Source of the DNA: Myxococcota bacterium
Lineage (GTDB): Bacteria > Myxococcota_A > UBA796 > UBA2385
Length of the DNA stretch: 64,000 bases
Direction of reading: 5' to 3'
Assembly: GCA_023150805.1 (NCBI GenBank)
Contig: JAKLKF010000015.1
Coordinates: 22,120-86,119, forward strand
The notes under the pieces were generated by a model, which saw only the letters and a list, made by a program, of their open reading frames with translations, was not told the origin of the DNA and searched no databases. How positions within the stretch are numbered: position 1 is the stretch's first letter; every line of letters starts with the position of its first letter. The position numbers and the translations under genes are program-made. This document shows positions 7,268 to 15,302 of this stretch, piece after piece.

Positions 7268-10039
7268 CTATGGGTAGACCAGCGGGTCGCCGTCGTCGGC
7301 GTCCCCGCAGGCGTCGGTCCAGCCGTCGTCGTCGGCGTCGTCACCGGCCTGGGCGCAGAAGGGGAAGGTCATCCCCGCCACGTCGCCCGCCCCGCTGCCC
7401 GAGCCGGTGAACCACTCGTACACCGCGTCCTCGGTGCCCTTGCCGATGCCCAGGCTGTCCGCGGGCAGGTCGGCCACCGCCTCGGTCAGGTCGACCGAGG
7501 AGGGGTCCAGCCCCGTGCCGCAGGTCCAGCCGACCAGGCCGTCCACCGCGCTCATCTCGCCGTACTCGAGCAGGAAGCTGCCGTCCTCGCGCAGGATGTA
7601 GGTGAAGGTGTTGGCGCCTCCCAGCGAGTACTCGTCCACCTCGATGAAGTAGACCGCCACCGCGTCGTCGTGCTCGATCCAGTGGACCTCGCCGCCGGCG
7701 CTGGGGTTCAGGTCGTCCCACCAGGCGGCGATGCCGGCCACCCGCCCGCTCTCGAAGGTCACGGCGGCCTCGCCGTAGTCGGTGGTCGCCGAGCCGAACA
7801 GCAGCCGGCCGTTGCTGATGACGTAGGCGTTGCTGCGGTCGCTGCCGCAGAAGGGGTACCGGAAGCTGCCGAAGGAGATGTACGAGGCCGAGTCGTCGGA
7901 CAGCCGCAGGGTCGTCACCGTGTCCGTGTCGCCGGCGTCCGTCCCACCGTCGCAGTCGTTGTCCAGTCCGTCGGTGTCGTCCTCCCAGGCGTAGGGGTGC
8001 ACGCTGCGGTCGGTGTCGTCGCAGTCGTCCCCCGTCCACTCGTCGGACTCGAAGCCGTCCTGGTCCGCGTCGTAGTCGTTCCACCCGTCGCAGTCGGTGT
8101 CGACGCCGTCGTACCAGCTCTCCTCCGCGTCGGGGTTGACGTCCTCGTCGGTGTCGTCGCAGTCGCCGCCGGCGTCGGCCCAGCCCGACAGCGGCTCGCA
8201 GGAGACGAAGCGGTCGGCGTCGCTGCCGAAGCCGTCGCCGTCCTCGTCGGGGTAGTAGGTCGTCGCGTCCGTCGTACCGACGTCGTCGTCGTCGGCGGCC
8301 CCGTTGCAGTCCTCGTCGGTGTCCAGGTCGTCGCAGATCTCGACCTGGTCGGGGTTCACGTCGGACCGGCCGTCGTCGCAGTCGGTGCCGCCCCCCGCGG
8401 GCGCACGCCAGCCATCGGCGTCGGCGTCGTAGTCGTCCGCGTCGTCACAGTCCTGGTCGACGCCGTCGTACCAGATCTCGTCGGCGCCCGGGTTCACGGC
8501 CGGGTCGTAGTCGTCGCAGTCCTGGTCGTCCAGGCCGTAGCCCTCCCGCGGCTCGCAGGTGACCACGGGCGTGCCGGTGGCGCCGTAGCCGTCTTCGTCG
8601 GCGTCCGGGTACAGGACGTCGGGGTCCACCACGCCCGGGTCGGCGTCGTCCGCCAGGTCGTTGCAGTCCTCGTCGACGTCGGCGTCGTCGCAGATCTCGT
8701 CGGCCGAGGGGTTCACCTGTTCCGCCTCGTCGTCGCAGTCCCCGCCGCCGAAGGCCGCGCTGTCGAAGCCGTCCTGGTCGGCGTCGTAGTCGCTCCAGTC
8801 GTCGCAGTCCTGGTCGAAGCCGTCGTACCAGACCTCGACCGCGTCGGGCCCCACGGTGATGTCGCCGTCGTCGCAGTCGCCCTCGGCCACGCCGTAGCCG
8901 TCACCGTCGTGGTCGGTCGTCTGGCAGTAGAGGTTCTCGCCGCCGGGCGTGCCGTAGTCGCTGCCCGGCGCCCAGCTCTCGTAGGAGGCGCACCACCCGT
9001 CGGCATCGTCGTTCAGGTCGGCGGCCAGGAAGAAGGCGTCCAGGGTCATGCTCGCGCCGTCGGGATCGGGCATCGAGGCCCCGTCGTCCCAGGACACGTC
9101 GTCGAGCCGCACGTCGCCGGCGTAGACGGCGAAGCTGTCCGACTCGTTGGACAGGTTCAGCCCCTCCCACTGCCAGGCGACCACGACCCCGCCGTTCGTG
9201 CGGAAGTCAGCGTTGCTGCCGAGCACCAGGTAGGCCCCCGGCTCCAGGGACAAGAGCCCGTCCGGGCTGATCTTGTGGTCGGCGTCGCCGTCGGACCGCA
9301 GCGTCAGCCCGTCCAGGTAGAGCGTGCGGCCGCTCTGGTTCTGGACCTCGACCCACTCGCCGTCGGGATCGGCCACGTCGCGCGGGTTGGCCATGATCTC
9401 CGTGATGACCAGGTCCCCGAAGGCCCACGCGCCCTCGTCCACCAGCCCGTCGCAGTCGTTGTCGACCAGGTCGCCGGCCACCTCGTCCAAGAGCGGGCTG
9501 CGGCCGGCGTCCGCGTCGTCGCAGTCGGGGACCTCGGCGCAGGTGGTCACCTCGTCGCCGTCCGCGTCGTAGCCCTCGTCCACGTCCCCGTCGCCGTCGT
9601 TGTCGACGCCGTCGCACTCCTCGCCGTCCGCGCAGTCGGCGATCCCGTCGTCGTCGGCGTCGCCGAAGTCCTCGTCCACGTCGCCGTCGCCGTCGTTGTC
9701 CAGCCCGTCGCACTCCTCGGCGTCCAGGCAGTCGGCGGTCCCGTCGGCGTCGGTGTCGGCCCAGCCCTCGTCCACCAGGTCGTCGCAGTCCTCGTCCGCG
9801 CCGTTGCACAGCTCCTCGGCGCCGGGGAAGACGTCGGGATCGGTGTCGTCGCAGTCGCCGTCCTCCAGCGGGACGCCGTCGTTGTCCTGGTCGGTCAGGG
9901 CGCCGGTGGTGCCGCCGTCCCCGGTGCCGCCGTCGCCCGTGGGCGTCCCGCCGCCGGTGTCGTCGCCGTCCTTGTCGCCGCAGGCCGGCAAGGTGAGCAG
10001 GAGGAGGAGGCCGAAGGGGAGGAGGGCGAGGTGGGACAC
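7268..10039 (-). CDS. Large MopE-like metal-binding repeat lipoprotein with lamin-tail domain
   Basis: 923 residues. The start is a GTG with GGAG five bases upstream, giving a lipoprotein signal ending in LTLPAC (Cys20) and the acidic run GDKDGDD. Residues ~45-205 and ~375-700 are made of repeated acidic motifs of the MopE type (DCDDTDPDVFPGAEE, DNDGDGDVDE, WYDGVDQDCDD), about nine DCDD units, which are predicted Ca/metal-binding loops. Between them, at roughly 205-370, is a lamin-tail-like domain (DLVITEIMANPRDVADPDGEW). The last ~200 residues form a beta-rich nidogen-like domain (YISFGSFRYPFCGSDRS) with further DDGW loops. Likely a surface-displayed adhesin or matrix protein. It is divergent from the PilZ-like gene. 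Confidence 0.8.
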   Translation of the reverse strand: MSHLALLPFGLLLLLTLPACGDKDGDDTGGGTPTGDGGTGDGGTTGALTDQDNDGVPLEDGDCDDTDPDVFPGAEELCNGADEDCDDLVDEGWADTDADGTADCLDAEECDGLDNDGDGDVDEDFGDADDDGIADCADGEECDGVDNDGDGDVDEGYDADGDEVTTCAEVPDCDDADAGRSPLLDEVAGDLVDNDCDGLVDEGAWAFGDLVITEIMANPRDVADPDGEWVEVQNQSGRTLYLDGLTLRSDGDADHKISPDGLLSLEPGAYLVLGSNADFRTNGGVVVAWQWEGLNLSNESDSFAVYAGDVRLDDVSWDDGASMPDPDGASMTLDAFFLAADLNDDADGWCASYESWAPGSDYGTPGGENLYCQTTDHDGDGYGVAEGDCDDGDITVGPDAVEVWYDGFDQDCDDWSDYDADQDGFDSAAFGGGDCDDEAEQVNPSADEICDDADVDEDCNDLADDADPGVVDPDVLYPDADEDGYGATGTPVVTCEPREGYGLDDQDCDDYDPAVNPGADEIWYDGVDQDCDDADDYDADADGWRAPAGGGTDCDDGRSDVNPDQVEICDDLDTDEDCNGAADDDDVGTTDATTYYPDEDGDGFGSDADRFVSCEPLSGWADAGGDCDDTDEDVNPDAEESWYDGVDTDCDGWNDYDADQDGFESDEWTGDDCDDTDRSVHPYAWEDDTDGLDNDCDGGTDAGDTDTVTTLRLSDDSASYISFGSFRYPFCGSDRSNAYVISNGRLLFGSATTDYGEAAVTFESGRVAGIAAWWDDLNPSAGGEVHWIEHDDAVAVYFIEVDEYSLGGANTFTYILREDGSFLLEYGEMSAVDGLVGWTCGTGLDPSSVDLTEAVADLPADSLGIGKGTEDAVYEWFTGSGSGAGDVAGMTFPFCAQAGDDADDDGWTDACGDADDGDPLVYP

Positions 10040-10215
10040 GAAGGCTCCAGAGCGCACTGGCCTGAGGAGGAGCGGCGGGCGCGAGGCCGACCACCCGTAG
10101 CCGGGTGGTGCCATTGTTGCCGCCTTCGGCCGGACCTGCTGAGGCCTCGCCCGGGTGACCCAAGCGCCACGGGATCGTCACCTCGGCGCCCCGCCGCGCG
10201 AGGGAGACTGCGCGC

Positions 10216-10965
10216 GTGAAGCCCCTGGACCTGGTCTCGCCGCCGCGTCGCATGCCCGTCCAGCCGGCGTTGACCATCCAGGCGCCCTCCGGCCTGGCGA
10301 ACGGCGAGTGCTGGTGGATCGGCATGGACACGATCTCCTTCCTGTGCCCGGAGCGCCTGGAGCCCGGCACCTGGGTCGAGCTGCGCCTGGACCCAGGCGG
10401 CGGTCGGCCCGCCACCTTCCTGCGCGCCCGGGTGGACGCGCTGGCCCAGGGTCGCCACGCCCGGGGCTACCTGCACGCGGGCCCCTTCAGCCCGGCCGGC
10501 CGGACCAGCCTGGACCAGGTCGAGGCCACCGTGCGCAGCCTCAACCCGCAGGCCGCCCCCCGGCGGCGCGACCCCCTGGCCGCCATCGAGCAGGACCTGC
10601 AGCAGCACGGCCGTCGGCTGCCGGGCACGATCCCCCCCGCCGACGGCGCGACCCGGCCGCCGCCCGGCCCGGTGCCCGGGCTGCGCTTCGACCGCGGTCC
10701 CCCGGCTTCGCTGCTGGTCGAGCTGCCCACGCGCGAGCTGGTGCGCATGCACAGCCGCCTGGACCGCAAGATGCCGCGCCTGGTCCTGCCGGCCGTGCCG
10801 GGCCCCCGGCGGGGCGAGATCCTGCTGGTCGCGATCCGGCTGCCCTCGGGCCTGTTCCTGCAGAGCGAGGCCGAGGTCGGACAGGCCGACGCCGACACGC
10901 TGGAGCTGCGCCTGCGGGGCGACGTCGCGAGCGTGTACGCCCAGCTCAGCCACGAGGCGCGCTGA
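10216..10965 (+). CDS. PilZ-like domain protein
   Basis: 249 residues from a GTG preceded by GAGGGAG. No signal peptide and no membrane segment. Residues ~20-100 have the layout of a PilZ-type beta barrel (EPGTWVELRLDPGGG, then RARVDALAQGRHARGYLHAG), and a second beta-rich stretch of similar composition occupies ~160-240 (RGEILLVAIRLPSGLFL). The two are separated by a Pro/Arg-rich linker. PilZ domains bind cyclic di-GMP, but the canonical RxxxR and DxSxxG motifs are not obvious here, so the assignment is tentative; it may be a degenerate, non-binding member. It has no close operon partner. Confidence 0.4.
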   Translation: MKPLDLVSPPRRMPVQPALTIQAPSGLANGECWWIGMDTISFLCPERLEPGTWVELRLDPGGGRPATFLRARVDALAQGRHARGYLHAGPFSPAGRTSLDQVEATVRSLNPQAAPRRRDPLAAIEQDLQQHGRRLPGTIPPADGATRPPPGPVPGLRFDRGPPASLLVELPTRELVRMHSRLDRKMPRLVLPAVPGPRRGEILLVAIRLPSGLFLQSEAEVGQADADTLELRLRGDVASVYAQLSHEAR

Positions 10966-11010
10966 GCCCCGGGCAGCGCGTGCGCCCAGGAGGCCCCGCC
11001 GCCGGCGTGC

Positions 11011-11403
11011 TCAAGGCGCCCGCCGGAGCTCCTCCACCGCCGCCCGGACCGCCTCGACCAGCTCCCGCGCCCGGAAGGGCTTCTGGATGATCCGCGCGGC
11101 GCCCAGCTGCTGGAGCTGGCCCATCTCCCGCCGCATCACCTTCGCCGTCAGGAAGATCACCGGCAGGTCGGCGCAGCCCTCCAGCGTCCGCAGCTCGCGC
11201 AGGGTCTGTGGCCCGTCCATGCCCGGCATCATCACGTCGAGCAGCACCACGTCCGGTCGCTGCTGCGAAGCCCGGGCCAGGGCCGCCGGGCCCCCCTCCA
11301 CGCTGTCGACCTCCATCCCGCCGATGCCCTCCAGCATCAGGCGCACGACCTCTCGAATCGCCGGATCGTCGTCGACGTGCAGGACGCGCGGTACCGGGCT
11401 CAC
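11011..11403 (-). CDS. Stand-alone response regulator receiver (CheY-like)
   Basis: 130 residues consisting of a single receiver domain. The acidic pocket is HVDDDP (Asp11-13), the phosphoacceptor is Asp56 in VVLLDVMMPGMDG, and the switch Thr and Lys appear in FLTAK and IIQKPF. There is no output domain, so it must act by protein contact or as a phosphorelay carrier. Its ATG overlaps the stop of the upstream sensor kinase gene by four bases (ATGA), so kinase and regulator are translationally coupled and almost certainly cognate. Confidence 0.9.
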   Translation of the reverse strand: MSPVPRVLHVDDDPAIREVVRLMLEGIGGMEVDSVEGGPAALARASQQRPDVVLLDVMMPGMDGPQTLRELRTLEGCADLPVIFLTAKVMRREMGQLQQLGAARIIQKPFRARELVEAVRAAVEELRRAP

Positions 11404-13511
11404 GTCGGCGCTCCAGCGGTCACGGGCCCCTCCGCGGACAGCAGGCGGAAGGAGAAGGTCGTGCCGCGCGGCGCGGCCGACTCGAACCAGATGCTACCGC
11501 CGTGCGCCTCGACAATGGCCTTGGCGATGCTCAGGCCCAGGCCGGTGCCGCCGCTGCCGCGCCGGTCGGTGGCGTCGGCCTGGGAGAAGGGCTGGAAGAC
11601 CCGCGCGCGGAAGTCCTCGGGGATCCCCGGCCCCTGGTCGGTCACGTGCACGACGATGTGGCCGTCGGTGCGGACCATCGACAGGAGCACCCGGCCGCCG
11701 GGGGGCGAGAACTTGACGGCGTTGCCGATGAGGTTGGTGAGCACCTGGAGCAGGCGGTCGCGGTCCCCGAGCACCAGCGCCGGCCCCGTGGCGAGCTCCC
11801 GCGCGAGCAGCACCCCGTGCAGGTCGGCGAAGCCCCGGTTGGCCTGGGCGGCGGCCTCGAGCAGCTCGGTGCCGTCCAGCACCTCCATGCGCAGGCGCAG
11901 CCCGCCGGTGCTGATGCGCTCCATGTCCAGGATGTCGTTGATCAGCCGGACGAGGCGCTCGCCGCTGTCGTAGGCGACGTCGACCATCCGGCTGGCCGTC
12001 TCCGACAGGGGGCCCAGCAGCCCGTCCCGCAGGAGCTCCAGCGAGCCGAGCATCGAGGTCAGCGGCGTGCGCAGCTCGTGGCTCACGGTCGAGACGAACT
12101 CGTCCTTCATGCGCTCGACCGCCTTGCGCTCGGAGATGTCGCGCAGCACGCCCAGGAAGGCCGGGCCGTCCCCCAGCCCCAGCGCGCTGACCGACAGCTC
12201 CAGCGGGAAGCGGGTCCCGTCGGCCCGCTGCCCCTCGACCTCGTTGAGGCCCCCCACGACCCGGGAGGCCCGGTCGGCCCGGTAGCGCTGCACGTAGCCC
12301 TCGTGCCGCCCGCGATGGGGCTCGGGCATCAGCACCGAGACCGGCTGGCCGACCAGGTCCTCGACCGGAAAGCCGAACATCCGCTCGACCGCCGGGTTCG
12401 CCGTGCAGATCCGCCCCTGGTCGTCGATGGTGAGGATGCCGTCGACCGTGTTCTCGACGATGGCGCGGAGGTGCCGCTCCCTCGCCTCGAGCTCCCAGGT
12501 GGCGCTGCGGAGCATCGCCGTGCGGGCGTCGACCAGCCGGGTCACCGAGTCGGTCCGGCTGACCAGGGTGGCCACGGCGACGGCGCTGGCTCCGGTCAGG
12601 GCCACCCCTGCCAGCAGCACGAACACCCCCAGGGTGGACCAGCCTGGCGCCGCCAGGGGCGCCGCGGGTCGTACGACGGCGAGCACGGACGCCCCACCGA
12701 TGGGGATGCGGTGGACCGCGTGCACGCCCTCCTGCGCCCCGGCGGCGGTCAAGGCAGGCGCCGGGGAGGAGGGGTGCTGGTCCACCTGGTGCACGTGCAG
12801 CGGGGCGACCGGCCCCTGGCTCCAGTCGGTGAACAGGTACAGGTCGACGCCGCCGACGGCCTGCACGCCGGGCAGCCGCTCGTCCAGGACGAGGGCGGCC
12901 ACGTCGTCGAGGTGGGTCGAGGCGACCACCAGGCCCGCGCGCGCGACGGCGACCTCCTCGCGCGCCCCCTGGCCCGGGACCTCCTTCTCGCGGGCGCGGC
13001 GCACGACCACCCGGCTCAGGGGCCGCTCGGCGGCCTCCAGCCCCTCCACCGAGACGCTCGAGCCGGTGCGCTGCGCTTCCTCGGCGGCGGCGCGCCAGGT
13101 GGCCCGGCTGCCGAAGTCCAGGGCGGCCAGGCCGGCGCCGGCGGGTTCGGCGAAGCGGACGCCGTAGCGGGTGGGCGCCCCCGCCTCCTCCGGGGTCGGC
13201 TCCAGCCACAGCACCGCCTCCAGCCCGGGGAAGCGCTCCAGGAACACCGCGGCGAAGGTCCGGAACTCCTCGGCCTCGACCCGCTCCGAGCCTCGGAAGA
13301 AGGCAGACATCGCCTCCACCACGCCGAGCTGGGCGGTCACCTCGCGCTCCAGCGCCAGCATGACCGAGCTGGCGGCGTCGGCGAAGGCGACCTGGTGCCG
13401 CGCGCGGTCCCGTCCGTACTCGTAGCGGTTCGCCAACCGCACCGAGCCGACCGTGGCCAGCAGGCCCAGGCCGGAGAGCAGGATCGTGGGCGCGTGGCGA
13501 GTGAGGGCCAT
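11400..13511 (-). CDS. Sensor histidine kinase with CHASE and PAS domains
   Basis: 703 residues. Order: N-terminal membrane helix (~8-26), an extracytoplasmic CHASE-like domain (~45-230; VVEAMSAFFRGSERV), a second membrane helix near ~310-335, a PAS domain (~350-455; IVENTVDGILTIDDQGRI), a HisKA dimerisation domain with the phosphoacceptor His478 in FVSTVSHELRTPL, and a C-terminal ATPase domain with N box (LTNLIGNAVKFSPP) and G boxes (VTDQGPGIP, GTGLGLSI). It autophosphorylates and should transfer phosphate to the receiver protein encoded directly downstream. CHASE domains sense small external ligands, which remain unknown here. Confidence 0.9.
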   Translation of the reverse strand: MALTRHAPTILLSGLGLLATVGSVRLANRYEYGRDRARHQVAFADAASSVMLALEREVTAQLGVVEAMSAFFRGSERVEAEEFRTFAAVFLERFPGLEAVLWLEPTPEEAGAPTRYGVRFAEPAGAGLAALDFGSRATWRAAAEEAQRTGSSVSVEGLEAAERPLSRVVVRRAREKEVPGQGAREEVAVARAGLVVASTHLDDVAALVLDERLPGVQAVGGVDLYLFTDWSQGPVAPLHVHQVDQHPSSPAPALTAAGAQEGVHAVHRIPIGGASVLAVVRPAAPLAAPGWSTLGVFVLLAGVALTGASAVAVATLVSRTDSVTRLVDARTAMLRSATWELEARERHLRAIVENTVDGILTIDDQGRICTANPAVERMFGFPVEDLVGQPVSVLMPEPHRGRHEGYVQRYRADRASRVVGGLNEVEGQRADGTRFPLELSVSALGLGDGPAFLGVLRDISERKAVERMKDEFVSTVSHELRTPLTSMLGSLELLRDGLLGPLSETASRMVDVAYDSGERLVRLINDILDMERISTGGLRLRMEVLDGTELLEAAAQANRGFADLHGVLLARELATGPALVLGDRDRLLQVLTNLIGNAVKFSPPGGRVLLSMVRTDGHIVVHVTDQGPGIPEDFRARVFQPFSQADATDRRGSGGTGLGLSIAKAIVEAHGGSIWFESAAPRGTTFSFRLLSAEGPVTAGAPT

Positions 13512-13605
13512 GGGTACCGCCGAGGCTACCGCAGGAGGCCCGGCGGGGCCGCGCGGGGTTCGTGGGCCGCGCGCCCCCAGCCGGCCGCTTGGCCGCGCGC
13601 CGGGC

Positions 13606-14151
13606 TCAGGGGACGACCGCCCCGTCCTGGACGATGACGTCGTAGGCGTAGCCGGCCCCGAAGTCCTTGTCCGTCACCACCGTGCCGCGGATGGTCACCA
13701 CGTCCCCGACGGCCACCGTGTCCTTGATCTGCAAGGTCAGGTCGTGATCTCCGCCGGTGGAGGAGCCGCTGCCGTCCTGGAGGTGGACCCAGTTGGCGCC
13801 CATGATGTTGGGGTTGAACTTCACGACCTTGCCGCGGACGGCGACGGGCTTGCCCGCCAGCTCGGCCTTCTGGGCGAAGACCTCGGAGACCGTGCGCGCG
13901 TCGGCGCCCTCGGCCTTCGGGACGGCCTCCACCGGGGCCGCGGATGCGTCGGCGCCGTGGGGCGCGGCGGCGGCGGGATCGGCGGGGGCGGGAGCGGCGC
14001 CCGCGGAGCCGTCGATGGGCGGGTGGCCGGGGGGCAGGCCCGCGGGCCCGGTGGCGGCGGCGGGGTCGGCGGCGGGCGCGGCGCCTTCGGGGGTGGCGGT
14101 CGGGGCCTGGGAGTCGCAGGCCAGGAGGACGGAGAGGAGGAGGACGAGCAC
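13606..14151 (-). CDS. Lipoprotein with OB-fold (NrfJ-like) domain
   Basis: 181 residues from a GTG with GAGGTG upstream. A very short lipoprotein signal ends at Cys12 (LLSVLLAC), then a ~70-residue Pro/Ala-rich tether, then an OB-fold domain with the recognisable pattern GKPVAVRGKVVKFNPNIMG, NWVHLQDGSG and VAVGDVVTIRGTV...DKDFGAGYAYDVIVQD. Related domains occur in periplasmic NrfJ-like proteins of unknown biochemical role, often encoded near respiratory systems. It is divergent from the rnf/PFOR operon, sharing a 279-bp intergenic region with it, so joint control is possible. Confidence 0.65.
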   Translation of the reverse strand: MLVLLLSVLLACDSQAPTATPEGAAPAADPAAATGPAGLPPGHPPIDGSAGAAPAPADPAAAAPHGADASAAPVEAVPKAEGADARTVSEVFAQKAELAGKPVAVRGKVVKFNPNIMGANWVHLQDGSGSSTGGDHDLTLQIKDTVAVGDVVTIRGTVVTDKDFGAGYAYDVIVQDGAVVP

Positions 14152-14272
14152 GGGGACACCTCGGCGAGGGGGCCCGCTGCGCTATCCGACGCCAGCCGCC
14201 CTGGGAAGCGACGCGCGGTCGCGGGTGACGCTGCGGCCTGCCGGCCGCGCCCTGTGCTACCTGGCCCGAGTC

Positions 14273-14285
14273 TTGCCAGTGGCAA
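14273..14285. promoter_or_regulatory. Palindrome upstream of the rnf operon (candidate operator)
   Basis: Perfect inverted repeat TTGCCA-G-TGGCAA in the 279-bp divergent spacer between the OB-fold lipoprotein gene and rnfB, about 145 bases before the rnfB start. No known regulator motif fits it convincingly. Confidence 0.35.
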
Positions 14286-14370
14286 CCCCCCTGATGTCCC
14301 CAGCTCCCCGCCCGGCCCCCGTCCTGCCGCTTCCCGCCCCTCCTCGCTGGGCGGAAAGCTCCACGCCCCC

Positions 14371-14384
14371 GTGTGCGAGCACAC
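14371..14384. promoter_or_regulatory. Palindrome GTGTGC-GA-GCACAC upstream of rnfB (candidate operator)
   Basis: Perfect six-base inverted repeat with a two-base centre, ending 46 bases before the rnfB ATG, where a regulator of the rnf/PFOR operon could block or assist transcription. It shares TGTG...CACA ends with CRP/FNR- and Rex-type operators but the spacing is shorter than theirs. Confidence 0.4.
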
Positions 14385-14430
14385 ACTGCCCCCCCACGGC
14401 GGCCCTCCCTCCAGCCCCGGCCCCCCTCGC

Positions 14431-15291
14431 ATGACGGTCATCACCGCCATCGCCACCCTCGGCGGCCTCTGCGTCCTGCTGGCCCTGCTGCTGGTCCTGG
14501 CGGACCGCAAGCTCCAGGTGTTCGAGGACCCCCGCATCGACGTCGTCGAGGACCTGCTCCCCCACGCCAACTGCGGCGCCTGCGGCCAGCCCGGCTGTCG
14601 CTCCTTCGCCGAGGCCCTGGTCGGCGGGCGCGCCCAGCCGGCCCAGTGCACCGTCGGCACGGCTGACTCCCGCCAGGCCATCGCCGCCTTCCTGGGGGTC
14701 GACGTCGGGGCCGCCGACAAGCGGGTGGCCCGCCTGGCCTGCGCCGGCGGCAGCAACGTCGCCCGTGACCGCGCCCTCTACCGGGGCACCTCGTCCTGCG
14801 CGGCGGCGGCGACCGTCGGCGGCGGCAAGGGCTGCACCTGGGGCTGCCTGGGCCTGGCCGACTGCGCGACCGCCTGCACCTTCGGCGCCATCACGATGGA
14901 CGCGCACGACCTGCCCGTCGTGGACGAGGAGAAGTGCACGGCCTGCGGTGACTGCGTGCTGGCCTGTCCCAAGGACCTCTTCAGCATCCAGCCGGCCCGC
15001 CACCGCCTGTGGGTGGCCTGCCGCTCGGCCCTCGCCGGCGACGAGATCCTCGCCGACTGCGAGGTCGCCTGCACCGCCTGCGGCCGCTGCGCCATGGACG
15101 CGCCCGGCCTCATCACCATGAAGGGCAACCTGCCCGTCATCGACTACGCCCGCGGTCCCCTGAGCCCGGTCCCGACCGAGCGGTGCCCCACCGGCGCCAT
15201 CGTCTGGCTGGACGAACACCAGGGTCCCGTCAAGGGCGCCGCCGCTCACCCCGTCATCCGCAAGGGGCCCCGCCCCGCCGCCCGCACCTGA
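14431..15291 (+). CDS. rnfB: Rnf complex subunit B (iron-sulfur, membrane-anchored)
   Basis: 286 residues. One N-terminal membrane helix (~5-24) is followed by the RnfB-type four-cysteine cluster domain (NCGACGQPGC, Cys48/51/56 and Cys73), then several ferredoxin-like clusters, including CTWGCLGLADCATACTFGAI, CTACGDCVLACPKDL and CTACGRCAMDAPGLI with a last CPTGAI. RnfB feeds electrons from reduced ferredoxin into the ion-translocating Rnf complex. Unlike the common order rnfCDGEAB, this gene heads the operon and is followed by the giant PFOR gene before rnfC. The gap to the PFOR gene is 11 bases and contains GAGAGGA. Confidence 0.85.
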   Translation: MTVITAIATLGGLCVLLALLLVLADRKLQVFEDPRIDVVEDLLPHANCGACGQPGCRSFAEALVGGRAQPAQCTVGTADSRQAIAAFLGVDVGAADKRVARLACAGGSNVARDRALYRGTSSCAAAATVGGGKGCTWGCLGLADCATACTFGAITMDAHDLPVVDEEKCTACGDCVLACPKDLFSIQPARHRLWVACRSALAGDEILADCEVACTACGRCAMDAPGLITMKGNLPVIDYARGPLSPVPTERCPTGAIVWLDEHQGPVKGAAAHPVIRKGPRPAART

Positions 15292-15302
15292 GAGAGGACG
15301 AC

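Noticed and set aside
10216..10965. PilZ-like protein as a definite c-di-GMP receptor
   Set aside because: RxxxR and DxSxxG ligand motifs could not be seen, so only a tentative fold assignment is kept.
14280..14300. TGGCAA... as a possible sigma-54 -24/-12 promoter before rnfB
   Set aside because: The downstream TTGC element at the required spacing is missing.
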